DNA from: Hermodice carunculata
Lineage: Eukaryota > Annelida > Polychaeta > Eunicida > Amphinomidae
Reading direction: 5' to 3'
DNA: 64,000 bases
Assembly (NCBI GenBank): GCA_964020975.1
Contig: OZ026628.1
Span: forward strand, 62,441,883 to 62,505,882
Below, one piece after another: positions 38,274 through 51,380 of the stretch. How positions within the stretch are numbered: the first letter of the stretch is position 1; each line of letters starts with the position of its first letter. The position numbers and the translations under genes were made by a program. Under the pieces are notes generated by a model. The model saw only the letters and a list, made by a program, of their open reading frames with translations. It was not told the DNA's origin and did no database searches.

Positions 38274-41200
38274 TCACAAAATTAGTTTCACGCTTTTCCA
38301 TACGTTTGTGTATTTGTTGGTGGTCATCTTAATAGCGACATTAACCATAACTGGACTTGTAATAGCTAACACAAACATAAAGCTTTTAATTCGCTGAAGG
38401 TATCTATGGCTATCACTCACAAAAATTGTTGTGGAAAGGAGCCCAAATGTATGTATGCGAGACATGCAAGTTAGCATAACATTAACCACAACTGATTTAT
38501 AAACCGTATTCGTGTCTTTCGAAGTTCTCTTTCTACTCACGTAGACTTGTGTTAGTATTGTGAGGTACGCAAACACTTCAAAAACAAAAACAATTGTGTG
38601 GTACACAAGTAAGATCAATTTAAAACTTGCAAAAATATTTTGATCAGATAAAAGCAACGGTGTTACGCACAGGGCCGAGGAAGGTACGAGAAGTTTGATA
38701 CTGCCTCTCACAGCCAGGTCAACATTTGAAAAACCTAAGAATACTAAAATTATAACGAATCCAATTAATAATACAGAGATTATAATATCAGGATGAATTG
38801 GTTTTATTCTGAACACAAATACAATACTAATTATACGGGTTGTTGTACTCATAAGTAAAAGGAACATTGAAGCTACATGTGAAAAAAGTGACATAATTGA
38901 TGCCAAAATACAGGTATTTGATGATCGCCATTTCAAATCATATTTGATATAATCAGCGCCAAAAGATGCAGATGCAATGTTTATCAACATAACATACACA
39001 GCTAATATACCACTGAATAAGTTTAACATGTTCTGTAATATACAGTTGGTTGTATATCTTGCAGAATGGATGTCGACAATACTAACTGCAACCAATACAA
39101 CTGTAAAAGAGAAATACATAATCCAAAAACTGGTGACTTGTAATTTGTAAGGTAAAATACCCCAGCATGTGGACATGTCCTTGGGTACAATGGCACAGTT
39201 CATAAGGTCAAGTCGTAAACAACATAACTGAAAGAAGTCACCGTGAAATTCCTTTAAGCATTCGATCCATCTCAGTTCAAAATGAGCAAGCCTATTGTGG
39301 CTTATATCCAGCAACCATAACTTTTGTAAACCAAAGAAGGTGTCTGAATGAATTTGTCGGATTTGATTGTGAGACAAATTTATATATTGTACATTTGTCA
39401 GGCCGTCAAAACTTTTTTTGTACAAGTGGCTAATCCTCAACTGTGGCAGGTGGACATTATGTAAAACATGTAAAGATACGAATGCTTGTGGCATGATATT
39501 TTCCAAAGGGTTACCGTGTAATGCCAAATAGCGAATCTGGAACAAATATAAAAATGATAGACTTTCTATTACCTTTAATCTGTTTTTACTTATATCTAGA
39601 GACACAAGAGGTTTAAAGGACGCAAACGAACCCTTACATAATTTGGAAATATTGTTTGAACTTATATCAAGTTTATATATGTGGCTAAACTCTTTGTCAT
39701 CTTCATTCCATGGGCCAGTAAGGCTTTTTCTTACTGTTGCTGATCGCACCTTTGGTGATAAAAGGGACATAAACAAGCCATTTGTCTCCGTACACAAGAT
39801 AGCAAATCCTTTGCAATGACAGTACACAGGACAATGTATACTGTCACATGGTGATTCATCATCTTTAGATCTTGGGCAATGAACTTCATTGTCACATACC
39901 TCTTCATGATGCACACAACGTTTAAATTTGCAGCGCAAGTAGTAGGGACATGTATAATTAAGGCACATATCTTTGTGTTCATCCTCACCAAACTGACAGT
40001 CCCAGGCTCTGTCACACAGAAACCTGGTGGGTACACAGTATGAATAAGGACATTTAAACTGTCCAGAGCACTCGTAATAATGACAGTCAGAGAGATGTTT
40101 GCCAGTGGCACAATGTTTTAAACTGCCGAAGTCATCTTTGTCATACACACAAATGTACGCTCGCAAGAAACAGTGTTCTCCGTATTGTTCATCACAGGGG
40201 ATATAGTTTGGATTCCTGCAAAAGGCTAAGCCTCTCACCACTTTAAAGGCTTTTAGCTTGCTTCTTTCTAAATGATTATCTGTGTAGTAATGAGATTCCT
40301 TATGTGTCAACCTGATTAAAACATTTATATTGTGGGGTTCATGATAGAAGATCTCATCGCTTGAATCATAGCAGTCTTTTACGCTATCCCAAACTTTTGA
40401 ATAAGGTATGCATCCACCAGAATGGCATAAGAAATAGAGAGGTGAACACAAACAGCTCTGAGGATAACAGGAACGGAAACATGTTTCTGCTGGCAATTCC
40501 CGCTTTGTCACGTGTGTACAAATCTTGGCACATGATATTTCATCGGTACCGTCTGCACAGTCAGCAGTTCCATCGCATACATTATGCTCTACAATGCACT
40601 CCTTATTATCACACTGGAACTGGAAAAATATGCATGTTGTCCATCTTGTGCTTGACTGTATCTCACACACTACACCTCGGTGTGAAGTGCTGAAGAGCAC
40701 TGTTTTGTTGTCTTCAATTATTGAAATAAATGGCCAAAGTGAACACTTGACTGGAAGCTCCTTCTTATGTGGAAACCATAGGTATGCTAGCAGCTGCACA
40801 AATGCCCTTGGTGATGTTTTCAGTAAAGCTAATTGCAAAGAGCCCCTCCATTCCAATTGAATATAGAAAAAGCAGACTTCCCTGTACAGCTTCCAGTATC
40901 CTATTTGCATTAAAGGAGGTGTCGTTTTCATGTGGCAAAACTTTTGTGGTTTTGTTTGATCTATGCATAAATTCGAAATCGCCCAAGAAGTTTTGTTCAA
41001 CAAAAATGCATCTTGAGTCCCGAGATGAAGTATCTTGGCATTGTGTGAGGTACAAAATGTTTTTAAGCTATTTTGATTTATCAGTTCATTGTAGTCTATA
41101 AATAGCAAGATACATTTATTTCTAGAAATTAACCAAAACTTAGGACATGCATATATATTTTGAAGATCACCAGCTGTAAGAAGCCCATTTGTATTCACTC

Positions 41201-41489
41201 CGATTTTTAATTCACAAATGTAGCTAGCATATTTAATTTTCTGAGAACATGGTATTGTTATCCATCTAGAATCCTGCCATGGACCCAGCTGTACCATACC
41301 GACACATCTATTGGATTGCGAGAGCTCCGGCTGATTGGTTTTCAAAGCTGTGCCAACATAAGGTACGTGAAGCTTGTCATAAATGACACCATTGATTATT
41401 ACTTTAAAATTGCCCAGTTTTGACAGGTCAAAATGGTTCCAGCTTTTGAATGCAAGGGGTTCTCCATTCATCCACAGAAATCGCCCAGC
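38274..41489 (-). CDS. GRL101-like receptor 2 with lectin-like N-terminus, terminal exon
   Basis: LDLa-LRR-7TM receptor. The exon is open for 1,071 codons. It starts at 41489 after an in-frame TAG that forms the acceptor AG, so the ATG at 41471 is internal. Residues from that ATG: 1-90 are the C-terminal half of a C-type lectin domain (FLWMNGEP, WITIPC, YICELK); 109-270 a second, weaker lectin-like stretch; LDLa modules at 282-314, 339-376, 466-503 and 508-542; LRR cap 547-562; about six LRRs at 598-735; seven helices from 777 to 1050. The second LDLa ends DEIFY, lacking its last Cys. TM3 ends STTTRII, keeping an Arg at the DRY position; TM7 reads SPVMVNVAI with no NPxxY. The block 418-503 closely matches receptor 1. 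The first lectin half must lie in an exon I did not find. Confidence 0.9.
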   Translation of the reverse strand, partial: AGRFLWMNGEPLAFKSWNHFDLSKLGNFKVIINGVIYDKLHVPYVGTALKTNQPELSQSNRCVGMVQLGPWQDSRWITIPCSQKIKYASYICELKIGVNTNGLLTAGDLQNIYACPKFWLISRNKCILLFIDYNELINQNSLKTFCTSHNAKILHLGTQDAFLLNKTSWAISNLCIDQTKPQKFCHMKTTPPLMQIGYWKLYREVCFFYIQLEWRGSLQLALLKTSPRAFVQLLAYLWFPHKKELPVKCSLWPFISIIEDNKTVLFSTSHRGVVCEIQSSTRWTTCIFFQFQCDNKECIVEHNVCDGTADCADGTDEISCAKICTHVTKRELPAETCFRSCYPQSCLCSPLYFLCHSGGCIPYSKVWDSVKDCYDSSDEIFYHEPHNINVLIRLTHKESHYYTDNHLERSKLKAFKVVRGLAFCRNPNYIPCDEQYGEHCFLRAYICVYDKDDFGSLKHCATGKHLSDCHYYECSGQFKCPYSYCVPTRFLCDRAWDCQFGEDEHKDMCLNYTCPYYLRCKFKRCVHHEEVCDNEVHCPRSKDDESPCDSIHCPVYCHCKGFAILCTETNGLFMSLLSPKVRSATVRKSLTGPWNEDDKEFSHIYKLDISSNNISKLCKGSFASFKPLVSLDISKNRLKVIESLSFLYLFQIRYLALHGNPLENIMPQAFVSLHVLHNVHLPQLRISHLYKKSFDGLTNVQYINLSHNQIRQIHSDTFFGLQKLWLLDISHNRLAHFELRWIECLKEFHGDFFQLCCLRLDLMNCAIVPKDMSTCWGILPYKLQVTSFWIMYFSFTVVLVAVSIVDIHSARYTTNCILQNMLNLFSGILAVYVMLINIASASFGADYIKYDLKWRSSNTCILASIMSLFSHVASMFLLLMSTTTRIISIVFVFRIKPIHPDIIISVLLIGFVIILVFLGFSNVDLAVRGSIKLLVPSSALCVTPLLLSDQNIFASFKLILLVYHTIVFVFEVFAYLTILTQVYVSRKRTSKDTNTVYKSVVVNVMLTCMSRIHTFGLLSTTIFVSDSHRYLQRIKSFMFVLAITSPVMVNVAIKMTTNKYTNVWKSVKLIL

Positions 41490-42085
41490 CTACTTTCCGA
41501 AAAATATGTAATTTGTACTTCTCAGATGAGAACTTTGAACATATACCTGGTCTATTTATTGAGTTACTGGGTCATGTGAATAAATTTAAATCAGTGTTGG
41601 TAAACCACAAATACATAGCCTTTCCTCACATTGTGGGAGGGATTTTGAAATTGCAAAGATAGGAATTCATTATTTTACTTCAGGCTACTTGTAATCACTA
41701 ATTCGGGTTTGTCATTTTGTCATTATAGTACCACCGGAAAGTCTTGCACGGATTTTTGGGTGGTGTCATACACGAGTGGTCACCCAGTGGCATATCTGCC
41801 TGATGGACTTCCATAAGGCAATGCACCTCCCCCCTCAAAATATATACATTTTACTTACACTACCCACCCCTGGTGCCCGCATGTGGCCCATTCCTGGGTA
41901 TTGTGCATGCATTTTATTTTGATTACTATGTGAGCAGTGGCATCGGTGGGTGGAACCATACGTAACCATCCAGTAAGTATGTTGCCAGATTTTCTGGCAG
42001 TACTGTACATTAGATCTACATCTCCAATATCATTGGCGGAACGTGTTCATACCTTGGAAAAGGGGTAGACTGCAAAGGTGTCTAC
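41490..42085. other. Intron or flank upstream of the receptor 2 exon
   Basis: No lectin-domain exon visible. A 70-codon plus-strand ORF (41450-41662) overlaps the exon start and is probably chance. Confidence 0.4.
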
Positions 42086-42089
42086 TTAA

Positions 42090-43277
42090 GGTGGAAGCTG
42101 TGAAGCTAGTGCGCAGTGAGACTGGCATCTTTGCATCGCAATTACCCATTTAATTTTTTCACAAGTACATTAAACCTATATATTTTCTGATTACTACATA
42201 TCCATAGATTTATATGCATAGAGTTTTTTTGCAGGATTGGAATTTTTTGAGATTTTATAGCATTATTTTCAACATGGTAGGATTTTCACATTTTTCGCGC
42301 ATAAGTCACACAAAATTGTTTTTTTCCAGTTGAAATCAGAATAAATTTAAAATATATATCCATGTCTAGGATCGAATTCAATGGTTAGTCCTGAAATAGC
42401 ATAAATAAAAAGTTATAAAATTTTTAATGTAGTTCTGACAGGTTGTTCATTTTCCTTCTATAAATTGCTCCAAAAGTCACGGAATGGGTTGTCAGAAAAT
42501 AAAATCCTGCGAACCGTTCCTGGATATGATATTTTTCTTTTAATGTCCATTGATTTTGATGTGATAGGGCAATTTGTACGTTTGTGAGGTGAGACACAAA
42601 TTGCAGATGTTGAGCAAAAAACAGTTCCGAGAAAATCGCATTGAAAGAAAAAATTGCCAATTCTTACGCATTTATGGCTGTAATATGACACATACTCATT
42701 TCTTCTGTCATGTGTTTTAATTATTGTGTGAAATAAACTTGTAGCTTTACCTCTGTGGTGTTGTCATTAAACAAAAGTATATTTTGTGGCTTAAATCTCG
42801 ACTTTTTTAACTTGGGAACACCACACTTGGCTTGTTCGGGTGTGGGTTCATGTGTGGCTTTCCATATTTGGGGACCAGTAAGTGGATTGTGCTAATTTGT
42901 TTTTACATCAATAGAGAATTTCAAAGTAATCAGAACAATGGTAGTGATTAGTCTGAACTGGCCCATTCTTAGCTCCACGGCTAATGGTTTCCTGTGAGTG
43001 ACCCTTGTCAATAGCTCAATTGGTTTCCAGCGGTCATGGACTAATGACTGTGCAAACAATGACATGGTTCATTATCATGCCCATGCAAACAAAGCCATGT
43101 GTCCGTCACTGTTTAAACTTTTCATTGTAAACAAAAGTCTAGAGATCAATTATCTCATATAAATTTTATGTTCACACATCTGAGTTTTTGGGAGCATGTA
43201 GTTTAAGTATCAGACTATCCAACAATATGAAAAAGTGATTAGAGGTTATCTGAAGGTGCGGCTTCAGACCTTCCACC
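42090..43277. mobile_element. TTAA-flanked TIR element, 1.2 kb, non-autonomous
   Basis: TTAA at 42086-42089 and 43278-43281 brackets imperfect inverted ends: GGTGGAAGCTGTGAAGC on the left and GCTTCAGACCTTCCACC on the right. TTAA duplication with GG...CC ends fits Kolobok-type and some piggyBac-like elements. Interior is AT-rich with no convincing ORF. Confidence 0.55.
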
Positions 43278-43281
43278 TTAA

Positions 43282-44203
43282 GTGGCATGGCAATAAGTCG
43301 ACGTTTAATAATCTGACACAGAGATCCTGATAAAGTACCAGGTATATTTTACTATTCTTCGAGATAATTGTTGATATTGAACTAAATGATTTCAACTTCC
43401 AGCACTGATGCTCTATGAGAGTAAAATAACAACTTACATTTGCGGAAATGTAAATAGTATTCATTGTATGTTTCACTGGGTATTAATGACAATAATGATG
43501 TTATAGGATTACTCGCAGCTTAATGCCGATTTCTCATATTTGTAGGGTCGTATTTTTGGGAAGTCACTCGAATACTAGAATTAGAAGAATAGACACAGTA
43601 CTTGTTCCTGATTACCTTTCAAAAGTTTTGTGACATGGTTACTGCTTGCATCAATAAACACTTGCACCAAGATATGTATTGATTTTAGATTTTTTTTCTT
43701 TTTGGAAAAAGTACTGTCCTTTCGTCTGTAGAAGATGTTACAGATATTTCATAGTTTATATGTTCATGTTTAGCTATAATCAGTGCATCATGTAGTTTCA
43801 AAAAAAAAATAAATACAAAAAAAAACAAAATACAAAAAAAAAAAAAAAGAAAGAAAAAGAAAAAATGCGCTACTATGATCGTATATTTTATTAACTAAAC
43901 ATTTTTAATTGATTGGGTAGAAATAGGACGTCTCCCAAGGAATAGATGCATTACCTTCAATGTGTATCAATTGCCTTTGGAAACTGAATGAAACACATAC
44001 CGCGAATATCTAATGCTGTTGACGTTGAACATATTTTGCTGGGATAATCTGCACGTATATAGCCCTTTGTGGACAAGAACATATAATCATGCTTAAAGAC
44101 ATTCGGTACACTGGTCAAAAGAATTTAGAAAACTCTGCTTTTTGCTGTGAACAAAGATTGTGGCATTTGTAACAAAATTCATGTCACGGTGCTACTTTTG
44201 TCG
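43282..44203. other. Anonymous DNA with an A-rich tract
   Basis: A-rich stretch at 43800-43866. No gene recognised. Confidence 0.4.
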
Positions 44204-44560
44204 CTAGGTGGCTATACAGGGAAGGCCTACAAAAAATTGATAGCAGACATTATATATTTTGGTAAAAGCAAAAAATAAATAAAGGATGCAAAAATATGCA
44301 TAAAATACCTCAATATGATTGTATGCAATGTATTTATTAGCAGATATTACGTGAAAAGGAACATTTTTGGCACTTTGATTGCCGATATGTACAATGTTAT
44401 CACAGTGTTTGCAAATCCGCCAAGACCAATGTTCACCCGCAGGCGAAAACCCGGATGAAAGCGACGACTCGCGCCGTGTAGTGGAGGCTTTTGGTAACTT
44501 AAGAAACTTCCCTTCCCTATTGTTTGATGCGTTGAAGGTATCAGAGGATTCCATCAGCAC
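44204..44560 (-). CDS. Candidate short coding exon, unrecognised
   Basis: 118 codons from ATG. The first 70 codons are GC- and CpG-richer than the flanks and read like protein (RRESSLSSGFSPAGEHWSW, then CKHCDNIVHIGN), with one CxxC pair. The remaining codons are AT-rich and hydrophobic. A GTAATA donor-like site near 44350 could end the exon. No family recognised; a chance ORF is possible. Confidence 0.25.
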   Translation of the reverse strand: MLMESSDTFNASNNREGKFLKLPKASTTRRESSLSSGFSPAGEHWSWRICKHCDNIVHIGNQSAKNVPFHVISANKYIAYNHIEVFYAYFCILYLFFAFTKIYNVCYQFFVGLPCIAT

Positions 44561-45004
44561 ACGTCTTATAATATATATATATGTGTATTACATCTACCCT
44601 ATGACGTAACTTAAGAATGCTTGATGCTTACACTTTCCTTTTATTCACAGTAGACATTTAAAAAAGAGTGAATAAATTTCTAGAAATGACAACAACGTTC
44701 CAACTTGGATACCACTAAAGACATTCTAAAGGAAAGTTACAACGGAAAAAAAAAACTTTAATCCATTTGGGTCAGATTCAAAATGCATATTCTTCCCCGG
44801 TTATGGCAGTAAATAAGTGCAGGTCACTATACTGAATGGTTTTGCAATTGAGTATGCCTCACGTGTTCTTATAAATACGAGATGTATTATATAATGGAAA
44901 CCACATATATGAACTGTTGTGCTGACGTAAATTATACAGTAATAACAAGCAAAAGCCAATCAAGCTGTTGGAGGAGTCCAATTAAAGCCTCCTCATCTTT
45001 CAAT

Positions 45005-46301
<1,297 letters not shown>

Positions 46302-46408
46302 TAAATAAACAAATAAATAAATAAATGAATGAATGAATGAATGAATGAATGAATGAATGAATGAATGAATGAATGAATAAATAAATAAATAAATAAATAA
46401 ATAAATAT
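46302..46408. repeat. AAAT/AATG tetranucleotide microsatellite
   Basis: A block of AATG units flanked on both sides by AAAT units. Confidence 0.9.
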
Positions 46409-47378
46409 GAGCAAGTTACATTTTCATTGATAGTTTGTGCAATCAAAAGAGAAATGAAAGTACAAAAAAATCTAATGTAAAAATAATATAAGAAACAGGA
46501 GGAATATTCTTTGCCTGATTTATATGGTCACAGAGCATGCAATGAAAAAGTTCAACACGCCAAGTGGGGCACTGCCTTTTGACGTCGAGGTCAGTGTCGC
46601 TCTCTTTGAACTACCTGGTCATCTTAAGCTTCTTCTGACAGGGTTTTGAAAAAAGGGTTGACCGAGTGGCCACACTTGTTACACTTGTCTGCAATGCAAT
46701 ACAACTTATCCAGGTTCTTGCACTTCAGAGCTTGTTTATTTCCGCCGCACGGTACATCAGTGATATGCAGATATGGTAAGGCTCTACCCCATACAATAAT
46801 TCTCGGTAGATATAGTTGACCCAATTGTGCCAAGCATGGGAAATGCTCCTCCTTATATACCCAAATTCTGACTCAGATCAGTAAAAAGTCTGATAGAAAA
46901 TAACAACATTGCAATTGCATCTGCCAAGATGCAGTCACGTGCAATTAGAGTCTGTTAATGCTATGTTTCAGTAAACCTATTTCACAGAGTTATGCGATAC
47001 AGATGCCCTGGTCTGTGACCTAAGCCTCGGTATATACAGTGACCTTTCAAACTGAATATACTAGATCTTTATTAACAAAGTATGCCCACTAAGGGCCGAC
47101 AGTTACGATAGAACATGACAAACATATACAAAAAAAAAGAAAAAAAATTAAAAAACAATGACTTGCTTTGGGAGATGAGGACCAAGTGGAAAACAAAGTG
47201 CACTACAATACAGACACCAAACACATTTCATTTCACATGATCATACCTTTACTGTTCTTGAATTACATATGATCAGTCTGAGTGTTAATCCTGTTAGGGC
47301 CGTTTTTCCTTGTCTTCTACTAGACTTTCATTTGTAAGTCCTGTGCCATGGCGGGATATATAGCTGGAATGAATTGAT
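46409..47378. other. Anonymous DNA with a Cys-containing ORF
   Basis: Minus-strand ORF 46624-46833 (69 codons) includes LKCKNLDKLYCIADKCNKCG, four Cys and a later His. It could be a zinc-binding fragment, but there is no supporting context. Otherwise nothing seen. Confidence 0.3.
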
Positions 47379-47444
47379 ATTAATGTATGGTTTACCATTA
47401 TGTTTAGAAATTTTGCTTATTAATCCTGAAAGTGAAACTTTTGA
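47379..47444 (+). repeat. Dispersed repeat, copy 2
   Basis: Matches 8968-9033 over about 65 bp in the same orientation, both open in the same frame. Confidence 0.55.
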
Positions 47445-49538
47445 CTTATGTCATCCTTGGTATTCTATTTACCAGTCCTCGTGAACAAAGGTGGCGACGA
47501 GTCAATGTATAGTTTGTTTGCATAGTCTGGCTAAAGTGCTCTTCTCACATATGGAACATCAACATCTGTGATCTGTAGATAATTCAGCTTATAATGTTGT
47601 AAATTAAAGTGGTTTCCTGTTTAATTTCCCCTCACAGCGACCGAGGCCAACAAGCCAATCAGAATGTGCGCAAGTACAGCACTCTGGAAAAGTGGTCCAG
47701 TTGAATGTATGATGTACCTTGTGCCACAGTGTATGTCATAAGGTCTGATGTCATGATGGCGCATTTGGTTTTGGTATTTTGCAGAGGTGGACTGATCTTC
47801 ATGTAAGGTGTGGGGGCCACACTGACTGTACATATCCAGAATTTCACCGTTTATATATCCACTTTGTAGTTCACTATGCCCACTCTCGTCACACAGAATA
47901 TATTTGGACTGGGTGCCAATTTAACCATCATTGGGATTCCATTGAACGATATATAAGGTTGTTAAAACATGTGAGAATACTGGGGTCCCATCATGCCCAC
48001 ATTTCGTTTGTTTGTTTAAACGTATTCATTTTATCTGGATAGACAATTTGAATTATGTCTGTAAACGTGCAACAGTGTGACCAAAAATGGCTGCTGCTTT
48101 AATAACAAAATTGTCTGTAGTATATCGAGACTAATTATACATGGGCTCTACAGTACAAGGAGACACACAGTAAGTATGTACAAGACAACCGAACAATTGT
48201 TACACATGTATAATATCATGGAAACTCAGTTCGAATATCAAAATATGATTAGGTATAAGATAAAAATTAAACCAATATGAAGTTCACTTTATTTTTAACC
48301 CAAAGTGGAGAAAAGTGTAATAAAAATGAACGTGCAAAGTCCAAACTAATGATTATTACAGTACCAGGAACATTTGGACGCCAAAGTGCCCGGCATCAAC
48401 AATGTACCACTGAAGTGCATAACAGATCTGGACATTTAGGCAGTTGCATTTAAAAGCTTTTTGCTGCCACCGAAAAATATTTTAACCAACCTAACACTTC
48501 AAATCTGGATTATAAGATGGGTGCTAATTCCTGCAGCAATCAAAGGACTAACAGTGTCAAGTTAATTGTTCCTCTGAACCATGCAGTTGGGACAGAAGAG
48601 AAGAAAAGAGTCCAGTCTCCAGTAGGTTAGGAATAGGCACAGAAAAGGACGGGAAGGATGTTAACTTTGTGTGTGTTACAGTTTGCTCTAGAGAATCTTA
48701 GGAATAATTGTGTGTGACAAATATTAGGAAATCTGTCACCATGGAGGTAGAAATCACAAACATTTGCTCCTCATATTTGTAATTAATCTGAAGACAGGAC
48801 AGATAAATGTTTGATATTGCATATTCGTTGTGCTGTGTGATTGCACTGATATGTTTAGGCCCATTGCATCAGCTTGGAAATCTAGTTCACACATCCCTTA
48901 TCTCTATATTACATCTACGTAGCAACGAACTGGAACATGAACTTTTGAAGGATTCTTACTATTTTCAAAGCAGAACAGTTCATAATTTGTCTTAAAGCAA
49001 ATCAAGATCAACTGGCGTGCAAATTTTTATCAGATAAAACTATTAGCTGAACTTCCTGAAGAGAAAGATTGCTCTCTATCAGTGCTATCTGCTTCCAAGA
49101 AACATTGTTCTGTGATAAATTAGATTTATGTCTTTAGCAATCAAACAATTATGATTTAATATTTGCTGTACCAAAGGTGAGCTTGTTATATACATTCATG
49201 ACACTTTAAACTATTTTTACTATGACACTATAAACTAATCCCCTCCCATGTAAGCTCCAATAGCTCGTAGAGCCAAATCATCGAAATTAGAAATGGTTCT
49301 CTCAACAAAAAGATATTTCAAGTCCGTTAGACTTTTCAATGAAAGTTATAGTACATTTATTGATAAAATTTCATTACCACCAGAACCCATACACAAACCT
49401 GTGAAATGTTAATAAGGGAGACTTCATGAGTGATATGGTAAAAATAAGCCAAAACCTCTTTTCGGAATTCACTATGATGCCATAACCTCAATGCATTTAT
49501 ATCCACAGATTACTTTGCTATCACACCACAGAAGTACT
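47445..49538. other. Anonymous DNA with a possible LINE RT scrap
   Basis: Near 48380-48420 the plus strand reads KVPGINNVPLK, like the K(A/S)PGxDxIP block of LINE reverse transcriptases, but it is too short to assign. No other gene seen. Confidence 0.3.
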
Positions 49539-49759
49539 TGTCTGCAGTTAATGATGAATATTTCTAAGGTTGAGAGGACCGGTTTAAAACCACCAATTGC
49601 CTTTTATGGGTGACTGCCTGTCTCAAGTGAGGAGTGAAATTTATTTCTTCAGATTGGTATTGGAAGAGCTATGTTGATGCTTTGGCAAGTCTGAAATCTC
49701 TTTGCTGTCATTTTTGGGTTTGGAATTAATGAATATGGATCATGTTTTTCTGTACTATT
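49539..49759 (+). repeat. 222-bp direct duplication, copy 1
   Basis: Begins GTCTGCAGTTAATGATG and ends near TTCTGTACTATT. Matches 50032-50250 at about 97%. Confidence 0.9.
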
Positions 49760-50031
49760 TGGAAATTACTTCATTGGCTATGTTGTGCTGTGGGCTTTGT
49801 TCTCTGATTCATAGTTATAGTGGAGGTAGAGTGTGTTTATAGTGTTCCAGATTCATCAATTTCACAAAAACGATGTAGGCCCACTTTACTCTTTTGCTGT
49901 AAACTTAGCTGACTGACAAGTCGGGAGAACTAAAAGGTGATAGGCGTAACAGGCTTCTTTTTATTTTTGGCAGAAGTAATGCAATTTGTGTTTTGGGTGG
50001 TAAGGCCTATAGATTTTGGAAAAGAACTAGT

Positions 50032-50250
50032 GTCTGCAGTTAATGATGAATATTTCTCAGGTTGAGAGGACCGGTTTAAAACCACCAATTGCCTTTTATG
50101 GGTGACTGCCTGTCTCAAGTGAGGAGTGAAATTTATTTCTTCAGATTGGTATTGGAAGAGAAATGTTGATGCTTTGGCAAGTCTGAAATATCTTTGCTGT
50201 CATTGTTGGGTTTGGAATTAATGAATATGGATCATGTTTTTCTGTACTAT
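50032..50250 (+). repeat. 222-bp direct duplication, copy 2
   Basis: Same orientation as copy 1, 493 bp downstream, with unique sequence between the copies. Few mismatches, so a recent event. Confidence 0.9.
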
Positions 50251-50499
50251 TAGTTGGTAACGTCTTTGTAAGGCTATCAGGTACAAATGAAGTCAGAAGT
50301 GTGCAATTGCAGCCATGGGTTGGGGTGTGTCTCCGTTGCTCCTGTGTTTTCTGTCAATTTTGGGTATTCATCACAATATCTAAATAAGATCACATATTCA
50401 TGTGCAATCCGGCCAATGCATTGATCGGAGGCAGGAAGGAGTCCTTCTGCTAGTGTTTGAACAGATTTATTTTGTGAAAGCTCTTCCAGAGGCTCCAGT

Positions 50500-51380
50500 C
50501 ATCTAAATCAATGTTCAACAAGAATTAAACCAAGAGGCTACTCTGTGTGATACTTGTGATCTGTGGCTGCGTTTCAAATGCACAGAACTCACTGCCAGAT
50601 GTTTTAGTCAACTTGCAAATAGTGACAATAATTGGCATTGTGGGCAATGTAATCTGCCAACTTTTAGGTACTCTTTTCTAATTCTTTAATTAATTGTAAT
50701 GTTTTAAGATATAAATGCCATTTGCAATGATTCATGTGAAAGCTTAATAAGTAATGATTCAGAGCCAACACAGTTTGTCATGCTTGCTGAATGCAAGCAC
50801 CCTGATAAGCATGTCAAGCAAAAGAAGCAAACTTGTTCATTTTCAAGCACTTGTTTGTGCAAGACGTTCTTATGTAGTTGTCACGACTGAGACATGGTTA
50901 ACACCAGACGGCAGAAAGGGCAAAATTCTGACAGAGGGCTATTACCTGATTCACAAGGACAGAGAAATCCACAGGGGCGATGGGCTTTTAACGGTCATAA
51001 AAGAAAACCTGCTGTGTTAACAGTGCCACGATATCCCACACAGAATGAATTTATTGTTTACAACCTAATAAAGTAAATAAATTACTTGCCATACTTTCTT
51101 ACCATCTAACCAAACAAAAAGCTATTTTGTCCGGTGACCTAAGATCTGTTTTAGAGTACATCTCCAAATCCTCCCCTAAAGCACTCAAAATTTGTGTGGG
51201 TGACTTCAATTTCCCCAACATAAACTGGTGCAATTTATCATCTCTATGGACTGAATTCTTATTCGAGGGTAGATTGATCATCTACCCGTGAATGAGAATT
51301 CACCGAAATTAGCCTTGACTTTTTTCTTTGTCCAAGTGCCAGATATCTGCGTTGATTGCAAACAAGAATAAAACAAACTG
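50500..51380 (+). pseudogene. LINE 5' part: PHD-like finger and endonuclease
   Basis: Plus strand near 50545-50650 reads LCDTCDLWLRFKC and later NNWHCGQC, a PHD-like finger in which the usual His after Trp is not His. Then, in 50754-51020, VVVTTETWLTPDG, a Gly-Tyr-Tyr-Leu-Ile-His-Lys-Asp stretch and GDGLLTVIKENLLC match the start of an apurinic-type endonuclease, and near 51190 VGDFNFPNINW matches its GDFN block. PHD-plus-endonuclease layout is typical of CR1/L2-related LINEs. Frame changes and stops make it dead; the RT is not seen in the next kilobase. Confidence 0.6.

Noticed and set aside
41450-41662. Plus-strand gene at the receptor 2 exon edge
   Set aside because: It overlaps the receptor exon antisense, has no domain and fits chance.
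46302-46408. CRISPR-like or origin repeat
   Set aside because: Plain tetranucleotide microsatellite without spacers.
46624-46833. Zinc-finger gene
   Set aside because: Four Cys in a 69-codon ORF without a known spacing pattern or neighbouring exons.
48380-48560. LINE reverse transcriptase domain
   Set aside because: Only one short block resembles an RT motif; too little to list as a gene.
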